Notes: generated from the sequence alone by a model not told the origin. DNA of 64,000 nt from Kitasatospora sp. MAP12-44 (GCF_029892095.1 NZ_JARZAE010000004.1:4898001-4962000), one strand, 5' to 3'; shown: positions 53,114 through 62,160, counted from the first letter of the stretch. Numbers and translations are program-made.

Positions 53114-54167
53114 CCACGTTTTCTTCCCGTCCCTGAGCCTGGTGCCCAAGACCGAGACGCCGCAGAGCGCCAAGGACTTCAAGACCGACCAGGAGGTCCG
53201 CTGGTGCCCCGGCTGCGGGGACTACGCGATCCTGGCGGCGGTGCAGTCCTTCATGCCGGAGCTCGGCATCAAGCGCGAGAACACCGTGTTCGTCTCCGGC
53301 ATCGGCTGCTCCTCGCGCTTCCCGTACTACATGAACACCTATGGGATGCACTCGATCCACGGCCGCGCCCCGGCGATCGCCACTGGCCTGGCCACCTCCC
53401 GATCTGACCTCAGCGTCTGGGTGGTCACCGGCGACGGCGACGCCCTCTCGATCGGCGGCAACCACCTGATCCACGCGCTGCGTCGCAACGTCAACCTGAA
53501 GATCCTGCTCTTCAACAACCGGATCTACGGGCTGACCAAGGGCCAGTACTCGCCGACCAGTGAGGTCGGCAAGATCACCAAGTCCACCCCGATGGGCTCG
53601 CTGGACGCGCCCTTCAACCCGCTGTCGCTGGCGATCGGCGCCGAGGCCACCTTCGTGGCGCGCACCATCGACTCCGACCGCAAGCACCTGCAGTCGGTGC
53701 TGCGGGCGGCCGCCGAGCACAGCGGCACGGCGCTGGTGGAGATCTACCAGAACTGCAACATCTTCAACGACGGCGCCTTCGAGACCCTCAAGGACCCGTC
53801 GACGGCCGAGCGCGCGCTGATCCGGCTCGAACACGGGCAGCCGATCCGCTTCGGCCCCGAGCTCGGTGAGGGCGTCTTCCGGGACCCGCTCAGCGGCGAG
53901 CTGCACACCGCCGCGATCACGCCGGAGAACGAGGCGCAGGTGCTGGTGCACGACATCCACGCGCCCAACCCGGTCACCGCCTTCGGCCTGACCCGGCTCG
54001 CCGACAACGACACGCTGCACCACACCCCGATCGGGGTGCTGCGCAGCGTCGAGCGGCCGGTCTACGACACCCTGATGGCCGACCAGCTCGCGGCGGCCGT
54101 CGACCAGCGCGGCGAGGGCGACCTGGCCACCCTGCTGGCCGGTGCCGACACCTGGACGGTGGCGTAG
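53106..54167 (+). CDS. korB: 2-oxoacid:ferredoxin oxidoreductase, beta subunit
   Basis: 353 aa from ATG 53106, inside the end of korA. The thiamine diphosphate site is GDGDALSIGGNHLIHALRRNVNLKILLFNN; the iron-sulfur cluster cysteines are in RWCPGCGDYAIL, GIGCSSRFPYYM and YQNCNIFNDGAF. Pairing with korA gives a complete two-subunit enzyme. No ferredoxin gene lies in the operon. The closest known relative is the KorAB of mycobacteria and streptomycetes, thought to act in an alternative TCA step. Confidence 0.92.
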   Translation: MSDHVFFPSLSLVPKTETPQSAKDFKTDQEVRWCPGCGDYAILAAVQSFMPELGIKRENTVFVSGIGCSSRFPYYMNTYGMHSIHGRAPAIATGLATSRSDLSVWVVTGDGDALSIGGNHLIHALRRNVNLKILLFNNRIYGLTKGQYSPTSEVGKITKSTPMGSLDAPFNPLSLAIGAEATFVARTIDSDRKHLQSVLRAAAEHSGTALVEIYQNCNIFNDGAFETLKDPSTAERALIRLEHGQPIRFGPELGEGVFRDPLSGELHTAAITPENEAQVLVHDIHAPNPVTAFGLTRLADNDTLHHTPIGVLRSVERPVYDTLMADQLAAAVDQRGEGDLATLLAGADTWTVA

Positions 54168-54171
54168 CGCG

Positions 54172-54205
54172 TTCCCCGGAGGTGGCGCGGGCCACCTCCG
54201 GGGAA
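54172..54205 (+). terminator. Perfect hairpin after korB
   Basis: TTCCCCGGAGGTGGC (54172-54186) pairs over 15 bases with GCCACCTCCGGGGAA (54191-54205), loop GCGG. It begins 5 bases after the korB stop. The following gene starts only 28 bases later, so it may limit read-through into it. Confidence 0.8.
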
Positions 54206-54211
54206 ACCACA

Positions 54212-54225
54212 TCCTCCGCGGAGGA
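54212..54225 (+). promoter_or_regulatory. Palindrome that sequesters a ribosome-binding site
   Basis: TCCTCCGCGGAGGA is a perfect 14-bp palindrome directly before GGACGCAATG. Its right half is the Shine-Dalgarno sequence of the epimerase-like gene, so a hairpin would hide the ribosome site. Together with the preceding terminator this suggests low or controlled translation. Confidence 0.5.
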
Positions 54226-54232
54226 GGACGCA

Positions 54233-55156
54233 ATGAGGATTCTGCTGGCAGGTGGCAGCGGTGTACTGGGCCGCGGTGTCACCCGGCTGCTGACCGCCGA
54301 GGGCCACCAGGTCAGCGGGCTCGGGCGGGGTGAGCGGAACACCCTGCGGGCCGACCTACTGGACCGGGACGCCGTGCTGCGCGCCGTCGAGGGCCTGGAG
54401 TTCGACGCCGTGGTGCACGCCGCCACGGCGCTGGCCGGCAAGTCGCTGGCGCGCCACCAGGACCTGGAGCCCACCAATGAGCTGCGGATCGCCGGCACCG
54501 CCAACCTGCTGGCCGCCGCCCGGGCCACCGGCGCCCGCCGGCTGGTAGCCGAGTCGATGATGTTCGGCTACGGCTACGGGGACCACGGCGAGCGCCCGCT
54601 CACCGAGCAGGCCGACGCCTTCGGCCCGCGCGGCACGGGCGCCTGGCTGGAGCGGCACGTCGGGGCGATGCGCACGCTGGAGGAGCTGACCTGCGCGGAC
54701 GACGGCATCGACGGCGTCGCGCTGCGCTTCGGCGTCTTCTACGGCCCGGGCGTCACCGACACCACCGTGGTTCCGATGCTGCGCAGGCGCGCCCTGCCGG
54801 TGGTCGCCGACCGGGGCCGGGCGCTCGCCTGGACGTACGTCCCGGATGCCGCCGCGGCCGTGCTGGCCGCGCTGCACCGCGGCGTCGCGGGGCGGGCGTA
54901 CAACGTCGCGGACGACACGGCGGTCGGCTTCGGCAGTCACGTGCGGGCGGTCGCCGCCGCGTTCGGGGTGCCCAAGCCGATGACCGTGCCGCTCTGGCTG
55001 CTGCGCCCGGTGGCACCGCTGGCGCACTCCGTGATGTCGACCAATCTGCGGCTCTGCAGCGACCGGGCCAAGGCCGAGCTGGGCTGGTCGCCGACCTATC
55101 CGAGCTGCCTGGCGGGGGTCCAGGAGCTGGCCACCCGGTCGTCGGTGGGGGTGTGA
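54233..55156 (+). CDS. NAD-dependent epimerase/dehydratase family protein
   Basis: 307 aa from ATG 54233. An extended SDR: ILLAGGSGVLGRGVTRLL is the Rossmann G-x-x-G-x-x-G motif; LEFDAVVHAATALAGKSLARH, ARRLVAESMMFGYGYGD and ALRFGVFYGPGVTD follow in the usual order. The expected Y-x3-K catalytic pair is not in its standard form, so the enzyme may be a reductase-like variant. Substrate unknown. It has its own hairpin-hidden ribosome site after korB. Confidence 0.85.
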   Translation: MRILLAGGSGVLGRGVTRLLTAEGHQVSGLGRGERNTLRADLLDRDAVLRAVEGLEFDAVVHAATALAGKSLARHQDLEPTNELRIAGTANLLAAARATGARRLVAESMMFGYGYGDHGERPLTEQADAFGPRGTGAWLERHVGAMRTLEELTCADDGIDGVALRFGVFYGPGVTDTTVVPMLRRRALPVVADRGRALAWTYVPDAAAAVLAALHRGVAGRAYNVADDTAVGFGSHVRAVAAAFGVPKPMTVPLWLLRPVAPLAHSVMSTNLRLCSDRAKAELGWSPTYPSCLAGVQELATRSSVGV

Positions 55157-55233
55157 TCGACTCGGGCGAGCCTGCGGCGTAGCCTCGGTCCGAATCTCCG
55201 ATCACACGATCGGATCGGCTTTCCGGGGGAACT

Positions 55234-56247
55234 GTGCTGAGCGTTGCCACCTTTCTGCTGGGCTGCCTGGTCACCGCGCAGATCCTGCGCCCGCGGCGCG
55301 ACGCCGAGACGCGAGCGGCGCTGGAGGCCGCGACCAAGGCCGCGCTGACCGCCGCCGCCGCGGCGGACGCCGCGCGGGCCGCGCTGGGCCCGGCTCCGGC
55401 TCGGGCCGTACGGCTGGTCAAGCAGGCCCCCGTCGACCGGGCCGGCGCGCTGGCCTCCGTGCACTCGGCCCTGCTCCAGCTGGAGGCCCGCCGCGCGGCC
55501 GAGCCGGCCGATGCAGTGCCGGCCGACGGGCTCGCCCGGCTTGCTCCCGCCGGGCCGCAGGACGCCCGCCATCTGGTGGTCGAGCCCAGTCACGGCGAGC
55601 CCTTCCACTACGCGGGCACCCGGACCGAGGACACCGAGACGGTGGAGGAGATCCCGATTGAACTCCCGCAGCCTGGGGCCCCCGCTGTGGCGGAGGTCAT
55701 CGTGGCGGCGGGGGGCCATCTCAAGATCAACCCGATGATCCGCACCCGTGACCGGGTGCGCACCCTCGACGAGATCGTCGAGGTGTGGGACAAGCCGAGT
55801 CCGCAGCGAATCCGCGTGCTGCTCGACCGTGAGGCCACCCACCTCAAGGTGACCGGCAACTACGGGAAGCGCGCGTGGTCCGTCCGGCTGAGCGCCCCCG
55901 CAGAGCTCGCCGAGTTGGAGGGGGAGGGCGAGGGGACCGGCACGGACCTCTTCCTGCTGAATGTTCCCGCGCCGCGCGAGGTGGCGGTGCACATCGAGAC
56001 CTCGCGGTCCTGGTCCGCGCGGTTCGTCTGCGGCTGCTTGGCGGGCTCGGACTGCGCCTGCGGAGCGAAGGAGGACAGCCGGTTGCGCGGGACCGCCGAG
56101 CTGCTGGTCCACGGCACCGGCGAGGGCCTGGACGTGCTCTGCGTGCCGCGCCCCGGGCTGGTCGTCGTCACCGCGGCCGCCGACGCCCGCTGGCTGCTGC
56201 GCCTTCGCCCGGTCGGCGGCGACGGCCCCGAGGACGCGCGCCGATAG
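55234..56247 (+). CDS. Membrane-anchored protein with Cys cluster, function unknown
   Basis: 337 aa from GTG 55234. An N-terminal hydrophobic helix (LSVATFLLGCLVTAQIL) is followed by an Ala-rich charged helix (residues 20-60), a Glu-rich segment, and a beta-rich C-terminal domain (EVIVAAGGHLKINPMI, RIRVLLDREATHLKVTGNYGKRAWSVRLSAP). A compact Cys motif FVCGCLAGSDCACG (C-x-C-x5-C-x-C) could bind a metal. I do not recognise the family. There is no catalytic signature. It converges on the HxlR gene with a 9-base gap. Confidence 0.65.
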   Translation: MLSVATFLLGCLVTAQILRPRRDAETRAALEAATKAALTAAAAADAARAALGPAPARAVRLVKQAPVDRAGALASVHSALLQLEARRAAEPADAVPADGLARLAPAGPQDARHLVVEPSHGEPFHYAGTRTEDTETVEEIPIELPQPGAPAVAEVIVAAGGHLKINPMIRTRDRVRTLDEIVEVWDKPSPQRIRVLLDREATHLKVTGNYGKRAWSVRLSAPAELAELEGEGEGTGTDLFLLNVPAPREVAVHIETSRSWSARFVCGCLAGSDCACGAKEDSRLRGTAELLVHGTGEGLDVLCVPRPGLVVVTAAADARWLLRLRPVGGDGPEDARR

Positions 56248-56256
56248 CGCGCGTCG

Positions 56257-56634
56257 CTAGCGCGCGTCGTACTCGGCGCGCGCCGCGGTGACCGTCGGCA
56301 TCTGCCGCTCGACCCAGTGGGCCAGTGCGCTGACCAGGTCGGCCGCCTCCAGGCCCGCCGGGGTCAGGCTGTAGTCCACCCGGGGCGGGATCACCGGGTG
56401 CGCCTCGCGGCGCACGAAACCGTCGCGCTCCAGCGCCTGCAGGGTCTGCGCGAGCATCTTCTCGCTCACCCCGGACACCCGGCGGCGCAGTTCGCTGAAC
56501 CGGTAGCCGCGCTCCAGCAGTGCCACCAGTACCAGGACGCCCCAGCGACTGGTGACGTGTTCCAGCACCCCGCGCGAGGGGCACATCCGGTCGTTGATGT
56601 CCCCGACCCGGCCGAGTAGCGGTGACTCCGTCAT
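56257..56634 (-). CDS. HxlR family transcriptional regulator
   Basis: 125 aa from ATG 56634 (an ATG three codons earlier is also possible). It is a winged helix protein: CPSRGVLEHVTSRWGVLVLVALLERGYRFSELRRRVSGVSEKMLAQTLQALERDGFVRREAHPVIPPRVDYSLTPAG. The Cys at the start of the domain is typical of redox- or electrophile-sensing HxlR proteins such as HypR. It is divergent from an NAD(P)H-binding oxidoreductase gene, with a dyad between them, so it likely controls that gene. Confidence 0.92.
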   Translation of the reverse strand: MTESPLLGRVGDINDRMCPSRGVLEHVTSRWGVLVLVALLERGYRFSELRRRVSGVSEKMLAQTLQALERDGFVRREAHPVIPPRVDYSLTPAGLEAADLVSALAHWVERQMPTVTAARAEYDAR

Positions 56635-56646
56635 TACCTTCATGTA

Positions 56647-56671
56647 AGTACCCTACTTCGAAGTGGGTACT
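56647..56671. promoter_or_regulatory. Dyad operator between HxlR gene and oxidoreductase gene
   Basis: AGTACCC (56647-56653) and GGGTACT (56665-56671) are inverted around a central ACTTCGAAGT. A second TACTTTCGAA copy and AGTACTA follow. GTAC-type dyads are usual for HxlR sites, and this lies within 4 bases of one gene's upstream ATG and 60 of the other. Confidence 0.6.
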
Positions 56672-56729
56672 TTCGAATAGTGAGTACTACTCCTAGGGTT
56701 GGCGTCAACGAACCGATGAGGGAGTAGCA

Positions 56730-57584
56730 ATGATCGTTGTCACCGGTGCCACCGGACAGCTGGGCCGACTGGTCGTCGAGGGCCTGCTGGCCGCCGTCCC
56801 CGCGAGCGACCTCGCCGTCGTCGTGCGGAGTGCCGAGAAGGCCGCCGACCTCGCCGCTCGCGGTGTCGACGTCCGGACCGCCGACTACAGCCGGCCCGAG
56901 ACGCTCGCCGGGGTCTTCGCGAGCGGTGACAAGGTGCTGCTGATCTCCGGCAGCGAGGTCGGCAGCCGGGTGCCGCAGCACCAGGCCGTGATCGACGCGG
57001 CCAAGGCTGCCGGCGTGGGCCTGCTGGCGTACACCGGGGTGCTCGGCGGCGACGCGGCCGGCATCCGGCTGGCGGACGAGCACAAGGTGACCGAGGCGGC
57101 GATCCTCGCCTCGGGGCTGCCGTACGTGTTTCTGCGCAACGGCTGGTACAGCGAGAACTACACCGCCCACGCCGCGGACGCGGTCGAGCGCGGCGCGCTC
57201 GTCGGCAGCAGCAGCGAGGGCCGGATCGCCTCGGCGGCCCGCCGGGACTACGCGGCCGCGGCCGTGGCGGTGCTGACCGGTGAGAACCACGCGGGCCGCA
57301 GCTACGAGCTGAGCGGCGACGTGGCGTGGAGCTTCGCCGAGTACGCCGCCGAGCTGTCCGCGCAGGCGGGCAAGGCCGTGGCCTTCCACAACGTGCCGGC
57401 CGACGAGCACCTCAAGGTCCTGATCGGCGCCGGCCTGCCCGAGGGCTTCGCCGGGCTCCTGGTGGACGTGGACGCCGGCATCGTCCGCGGCGAGCTGGCC
57501 GGGACCACCGGCGACCTGGCCCGCCTGATCGGCCGGCCGACCACGCCGCTCGCCGACTCCATCAAGGCCGCCCTCCAGGCCTGA
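56730..57584 (+). CDS. NAD(P)H-binding oxidoreductase, NmrA/QorB-like
   Basis: 284 aa from ATG 56730, following GGGAGTAG. An atypical SDR beginning MIVVTGATGQLGRLVVEGLL (Rossmann motif), with VRSAEKAADLAARGVDVRTADYSRPETL, KVLLISGSEVGSRVPQHQAVIDAAKAAGV and LRNGWYSENYT. It matches the quinone oxidoreductase QorB group, which reduces quinones with NADPH. HxlR regulators often control such genes in response to quinones or aldehydes, so the pair is probably an electrophile-defence unit. Confidence 0.88.
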   Translation: MIVVTGATGQLGRLVVEGLLAAVPASDLAVVVRSAEKAADLAARGVDVRTADYSRPETLAGVFASGDKVLLISGSEVGSRVPQHQAVIDAAKAAGVGLLAYTGVLGGDAAGIRLADEHKVTEAAILASGLPYVFLRNGWYSENYTAHAADAVERGALVGSSSEGRIASAARRDYAAAAVAVLTGENHAGRSYELSGDVAWSFAEYAAELSAQAGKAVAFHNVPADEHLKVLIGAGLPEGFAGLLVDVDAGIVRGELAGTTGDLARLIGRPTTPLADSIKAALQA

Positions 57585-57723
57585 GCGCCGCCAGGTGTTG
57601 TCCGCCAGGCGTTGTCATGGCCAAGCTGTCATGACCAAAGAGTGAGAACGGAGATGACAACCCGCTCCTCGCCCGTTACCGTTCGGCTCGACCAACGTGC
57701 GACGGGTGGAGGAGAGGGCAGTC

Positions 57724-58719
57724 ATGCCGCAGGAACCCCAGGCAGATTCCACCCGCGGCGTGTGGCTCGGCACCGCCGCGTACGGCATGTGGGGGCTCTT
57801 CCCGCTCTACTGGCCGCTGCTGGAGCCCGCAGGCTCCGGCGAGATCCTGGCCAACCGGATGGTCTGGTCGCTGATCGTGGTGGCCGCGATCCTGACCACC
57901 CGGCGGCACTGGTCCTGGATCCGCCCGCTGCTGCGCCAGCCGCGCCGGATCGCGCTGTCCGGGCTGGCCGCCGCCGCGGTCTCGCTCAACTGGGGCGTCT
58001 ACATCTGGGGCGTGAACTCCGGGCACGTGGTGGAGACCAGCCTGGGCTACTTCATCAATCCGCTGGTCACGATCGGTTTCGGCGTCCTGCTGCTGCACGA
58101 GCGGTTGCGCCGCGCGCAGTGGGTGGCGGTCGGCGTCGGCGCGCTCGCGGTCGTCGTGCTGACCATCGGCTACGGCCGGCTGCCGTGGATCGCGCTCACC
58201 CTGGCGTTCAGCTTCGCGGTCTACGGGCTGCTGAAGAAGAAGGTCGCCCTGAGCGGGCTGGAGAGCTTCGCGGTGGAGACCGCGTTCCTCTTCCCCTTCG
58301 CCCTCGGCTACCTGGTCTACCTCGGCGTACGCGGCCAGGCCACCCTCGGGCACGGCGCGGGCCACTCCAGCCTGCTGATGCTCAGCGGGGTGGTCACCGC
58401 GATCCCGCTGCTCTGCTTCGGCGCCTCGGCGATCCGGGTCCCGCTCTCCACGCTCGGCCTGCTGCAGTACCTGGCGCCGATCTTCCAGTTCCTGATCGGC
58501 ATCACGGTCTTCCACGAGTCGATGCCGCCGGCCCGCTGGGCCGGGTTCGCCCTGGTCTGGGTCGCGCTGGCGCTGCTCACCTGGGACGCGCTGCGCCGGA
58601 TGCGCGCCGACCGCGCCCGGCTCGGGCAGCTGCGCGCGGCGGCGGCCGGTACCCCGACGAGCGGAGTACCGGCCGCACTTGACGCCGGCGCGGCGGACGC
58701 CGCAGCCGTCAGGCCGTGA
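57724..58719 (+). CDS. rarD: RarD-type EamA transporter
   Basis: 331 aa from ATG 57724, preceded by GGAGGAGAGGG. Ten membrane helices; GVWLGTAAYGMWGLFPLYWPLLEPAGSGEILANRMVWS is the RarD signature N-terminus, and GVYIWGVNSGHVVETSLGYFINPL follows. Proposed in E. coli for chloramphenicol sensitivity but without a firm substrate. Its end overlaps the convergent ABC permease gene by 11 bases. Confidence 0.88.
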   Translation: MPQEPQADSTRGVWLGTAAYGMWGLFPLYWPLLEPAGSGEILANRMVWSLIVVAAILTTRRHWSWIRPLLRQPRRIALSGLAAAAVSLNWGVYIWGVNSGHVVETSLGYFINPLVTIGFGVLLLHERLRRAQWVAVGVGALAVVVLTIGYGRLPWIALTLAFSFAVYGLLKKKVALSGLESFAVETAFLFPFALGYLVYLGVRGQATLGHGAGHSSLLMLSGVVTAIPLLCFGASAIRVPLSTLGLLQYLAPIFQFLIGITVFHESMPPARWAGFALVWVALALLTWDALRRMRADRARLGQLRAAAAGTPTSGVPAALDAGAADAAAVRP

Positions 58720-59659
58720 TGTCCCGGCTGGTGAAGCGGGCCCAGGCGGCCGAGCCGAAGACCGCCACGTAGAGCGCCTGCAACCCCAGGTTGTTCAGCA
58801 CCCCATCCCAGTACATCGGTGCCCGCAGCAGGTCGCCGAAGGTCAGCCACTGGTGGGTGAAGAGCCACGGCTGGATGGCGTGCAGCTGCGGGAAGCTGTC
58901 CAGGATCTGCACCAGGATCACCAGCCCGACCGTGGTCGCCATCGCGGCGATCCCGCTGCTCGTCAGGGTGGAGACGAACAGCCCGATCGCCGCCAGCCCG
59001 GCCAGCGACAGCGCGACCACCGCGGCGATCAGCAGGGCCCGCAGCAGCGCCTGGCCCAGGCCGATCGAGTCGCCGGAGAGCAGCGTCATATCGCCCACCG
59101 GGAAGAGCGCGGCGCCGGTGGCCAGCGCGGAGAGTGCCACCGCCAGCGTCGACGCCAGGCAGAAGGTGATCGCCGCGGTGAACTTGGCGGCCAGCAGCCT
59201 GGTCCGCCCGGCCGGCGCGACCAGCAGGTAGCGCAGTGTGCCGGTGGCGGCCTCGCCGGCGATCGAGTCGCCGGCCACCACGCCGACCGTCATCGGCAGG
59301 AAGACCGGCAGCGCGACCGCGAGTGCGGTGAACACCAGGAAGAGCCCGTTCTGGGTCACCTGGGCGATGAACGCCGGCCCGGCGCCGCCGCCGCGCATGT
59401 CACCGGTCTCGATCTTCACCACCACGCCGATCAGCACCGGCAGCGCGGCCAGCAGCCCGAGCAGCGCGATCGTCCTGGTCCGGCGGAAGGTCAGCGTGAG
59501 TTCGTTGCGGAACAGCGCCAGCAGGCCCGTCGCCGTCTGCGGCCGCACACCAGGCGCCATCGACGGCTGCCGACGCGGCGCCGCCTCGGCCTGCGTCACC
59601 GCGACCTGTGCCGCCTCGACCTGTGTTGCCTCGACCTTCGCCACCTCAACCCGCGACAT
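58709..59659 (-). CDS. ABC-2 type transporter permease
   Basis: 316 aa from ATG 59659. A soluble N-terminus (repeated VEVAKVEATQVEAAQVAV) is followed by six helices (RTRTIALLGLLAALPVLIG, NGLFLVFTALAVALPVFLPMTVGVVAGDSIAGEAATGTLRYLLVAPAGRTRLLAAKF), the layout of ABC-2 exporters. The start lies inside the preceding ATPase gene (14-base overlap), with GGGGAGGG as ribosome site. It forms an exporter with the ATPase. Confidence 0.88.
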   Translation of the reverse strand: MSRVEVAKVEATQVEAAQVAVTQAEAAPRRQPSMAPGVRPQTATGLLALFRNELTLTFRRTRTIALLGLLAALPVLIGVVVKIETGDMRGGGAGPAFIAQVTQNGLFLVFTALAVALPVFLPMTVGVVAGDSIAGEAATGTLRYLLVAPAGRTRLLAAKFTAAITFCLASTLAVALSALATGAALFPVGDMTLLSGDSIGLGQALLRALLIAAVVALSLAGLAAIGLFVSTLTSSGIAAMATTVGLVILVQILDSFPQLHAIQPWLFTHQWLTFGDLLRAPMYWDGVLNNLGLQALYVAVFGSAAWARFTSRDITA

Positions 59660-60668
59660 CGAATCCCTCCCCGGTCAGCGCCACGAAGGCGTCCTCCAGC
59701 GTGCCCCGCTCGACCCCGAAGCCGCGCACCCGCACGCCGGCCTCGACCAGCGCCGCGCAGAGCCCGGGCAGCGGCTCCTCGCCGGCGGCGGCCAGTTCGC
59801 CGTCCACCCGGCCCTCGGCGACCCGCAAGTCGGTCACCTGACGGGCCGCCAGCACCTCGGCCGCCCGCGCGGCATCCGGCGTGCGCACCACCAGTCGGCC
59901 CTGGGCCCGCGCCGCGAGCTCGGGGACGGTGCCCTGCACCAGCAGGCGACCCCTGGACATCACGGCCGCGTGGGTGCAGACCTGCTCGATCTCGTCCAGC
60001 AGGTGCGAGGAGAGGAAGACCGTGGTGCCCTCGGCCGCCAACTCGCGGATCAGGGCCCGGATCTCCCGCATACCCTGCGGGTCGAGACCGTTGGTCGGCT
60101 CGTCCAGCACCAGCAGCTCGCGCGGCTGGAGCAGGGCGGCGGCCAGGCCGAGGCGCTGCTTCATCCCCAGCGAGTACGCCCGCGCCTTCTTGCCCGCCGC
60201 GGCCGTCAGCCCCACCCGGTCCAGTGCCTCGCCGACCCGGGCCGACCTGGTGCGCGGGTCGGCGGTCGGGTCGGCGCAGTCGTAGCGGACCAGGTTGTCG
60301 CGCCCGGAGAGGAACCCGTAGAGCGCCGGCCCCTCGATCAGCGCACCCACCCGCGGCAGCACGCTGCCCGCCGACTGCGGCATCGAGGAGCCGAGCACCG
60401 TCGCCACGCCCGAGGTCGGGGCGATCAGCCCCATCAGCATCCGGATGGTCGTGGTCTTGCCGGAGCCGTTCGGGCCCAGGAAGCCGAAGACGCTGCCGCG
60501 CGGGACGGTCAGGTCCAGTGCGTCCACGGCGAGCTGGCCGCCGGCGAACCGCTTGGTCAGGCCGGTGGTCCGGATCACCGCGGGGCCGGCCGCGGGGGCC
60601 TCGGGCGCTGCGGCGACCGGACCGTCCGCGGCGGTCGCCGCGACCTCGATGAGTGGCGAGTGCGTCAC
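59646..60668 (-). CDS. ABC transporter ATP-binding protein
   Basis: 340 aa from GTG 60668. Walker A GPNGSGKTT, Q-loop region PTSGVATVLGSSMPQ, signature YSLGMKQRLGLAAAL, Walker B LLVLDEPTNGLDPQG and the H-loop FLSSHLLDEIEQVC are all intact. The last 80 residues are the extended domain common to drug- and lantibiotic-export ATPases (DrrA/CcmA type). It lies 2 bases after the LolA-like gene and overlaps the permease, forming one operon of three genes. Confidence 0.92.
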   Translation of the reverse strand: MTHSPLIEVAATAADGPVAAAPEAPAAGPAVIRTTGLTKRFAGGQLAVDALDLTVPRGSVFGFLGPNGSGKTTTIRMLMGLIAPTSGVATVLGSSMPQSAGSVLPRVGALIEGPALYGFLSGRDNLVRYDCADPTADPRTRSARVGEALDRVGLTAAAGKKARAYSLGMKQRLGLAAALLQPRELLVLDEPTNGLDPQGMREIRALIRELAAEGTTVFLSSHLLDEIEQVCTHAAVMSRGRLLVQGTVPELAARAQGRLVVRTPDAARAAEVLAARQVTDLRVAEGRVDGELAAAGEEPLPGLCAALVEAGVRVRGFGVERGTLEDAFVALTGEGFDVAG

Positions 60669-60670
60669 TG

Positions 60671-61984
60671 CTACTTCACCCCGGCCGCGTTCTGCAGCAC
60701 GGGCAGGGTCACCGCGCCGGCGTAGACCCGGCCGCTGTCGGTGATCAGCACGTTGACCACCTGGGTGCTGATCAGCGTCCCGCCGGCGACCGGCTTGCCG
60801 AGCGACTTGAGCAGCGCCGAGGAGCTGAGCCCGCCGGCCAGCCGGCCCTTCCTGCCCTGCGCGGTGCTCGACAGGGCGGCCGAGCCCTCGTCGGAGGGGA
60901 GCTGGAAGGAGACCACGGTCGTCCAGTCCGTGCCGATCAGCTTCGGCTCGCCCAGCGCGGACTTGCCCGGCGCGGTGTCCCGCGGAGTCTTGGCCTTCGC
61001 GTTCTTGTCCTGGCCCGGCGTCTGCTGGGTGACCGTGGCGCCCTTGGGCGGTGTGAAGTCGAAGGTCTTGGCCGAGGGCGCGCCGAACGAGACGTCACTG
61101 AAGTGCATGTCGAGGATGGTGTTGCCGCTCGCCCCGGTGGCCACCACGGCCAGCGGTGTGCCGGTCGCCGAGTCCACCGCGATCCGCACCTGGCTGATCG
61201 TGGAGCCCGACTGCTTCGGCTTGACGCTCAGCTCGTACGCGCTGCGCCCGGCCACGGTGGCGGTGCCGTCCATCACCACCGTCGAGCTGTCGGCGCTCTG
61301 CGCGAGGAACTGCCGGGCGGCCTCCTGCGGGGTGGTCGGCACACCGGTGAGCGGCGCGCCGGTGTGCGGGGCGCCGGTGCGCGGGGCGGTCGACGGACGG
61401 TGCGCGGCCCCGGCGGCGTTCTGCGGCGCCGTCAGGTGCAGTGCCTGGTTGCTCTCGCTGTCATAGGCCCAGAGCTGGTTGCCGTTGTGGATCACGTCGT
61501 ACTCGGCCAGGCTCTCGACCAGGGCGACGCGCTGCTTGTCCGGCCCGTCCACGGCCACCCGCAGAGTGTGCGAGCCGGCGAGCAGGGCGCTCAGTTTGGC
61601 CTCGGGGTCGGCCGCCGCGCTGTTCCGCTGCTGGGCCTGGCCACTGCCGCCGGCCGCACCCGCCGTACCGGCCACCTCCGCGGCGGCGCCGCCGCCGTGG
61701 CCCACCATGTCGAGCACCTGGGCGGGGATGCCGAGATCGGTCGAGACCTGGACAGTGCCGCTCAGCTGCTGGGTGTTGGAGCCGAGTGCCTTGGCGATCA
61801 GCTGCTCCGCCGTCAGCTGGGGCAGGGTCGGGGATCCGTCGCTGGCCAGCGCCGGCACCAGGTTCACCCCCGCCACCGCGACGGCGGCGACGGCCACCGG
61901 AACCAGCAGCCGCATCGCCGCCCGGCGCCGCGACCGGTAGACCTCGCCGCCCTGCTCACCCTCGAAGCCCGCGTACTCCGTCAT
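60671..61984 (-). CDS. LolA-like secreted/anchored lipid-carrier protein
   Basis: 437 aa from ATG 61984, with GGAGGGG upstream. An N-terminal membrane helix at about 24-45 (MRLLVPVAVAAVAVAGVNLVPAL) anchors an outside domain of the LolA/DUF2092 beta-barrel type: SGTVQVSTDLGI, ALVESLAEYDVIHNGNQLWAYDSESNQALHL, SAYELSVKPKQSGSTISQVRIAVDSATGTPLAVV. Two low-complexity inserts (Gly/Ala-rich near 100 and a TGAPHTGAPLTGVP repeat near 215) break the domain. It is the first gene of a unit with an ABC-2 exporter and may pass a lipid or lipopeptide to or from it. Confidence 0.85.
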   Translation of the reverse strand: MTEYAGFEGEQGGEVYRSRRRAAMRLLVPVAVAAVAVAGVNLVPALASDGSPTLPQLTAEQLIAKALGSNTQQLSGTVQVSTDLGIPAQVLDMVGHGGGAAAEVAGTAGAAGGSGQAQQRNSAAADPEAKLSALLAGSHTLRVAVDGPDKQRVALVESLAEYDVIHNGNQLWAYDSESNQALHLTAPQNAAGAAHRPSTAPRTGAPHTGAPLTGVPTTPQEAARQFLAQSADSSTVVMDGTATVAGRSAYELSVKPKQSGSTISQVRIAVDSATGTPLAVVATGASGNTILDMHFSDVSFGAPSAKTFDFTPPKGATVTQQTPGQDKNAKAKTPRDTAPGKSALGEPKLIGTDWTTVVSFQLPSDEGSAALSSTAQGRKGRLAGGLSSSALLKSLGKPVAGGTLISTQVVNVLITDSGRVYAGAVTLPVLQNAAGVK

Positions 61985-62160
61985 CGTGTCAGCCCCTCCG
62001 TTGCGATCCCGATCGTCCTGCACCCATTAGAGTCCCTTCGGCCGGGCGGGGCATCGCCCTGGAGAGGCAAATGCGTGTACGCCCAGGGGCGCAGGTGACC
62101 CTGATCCCACCTCAGGGTTATCGGGCGTGGCGGGTACTCCTGCTGGCGTAGGGTCACGTC

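Noticed and set aside
56245..56269. Direct repeat TAGCGCGCGTCG twice at the convergent gene ends
   Set aside because: Two 12-base copies in very GC-rich DNA, each containing a stop codon for one of the converging genes; too short to call an element.
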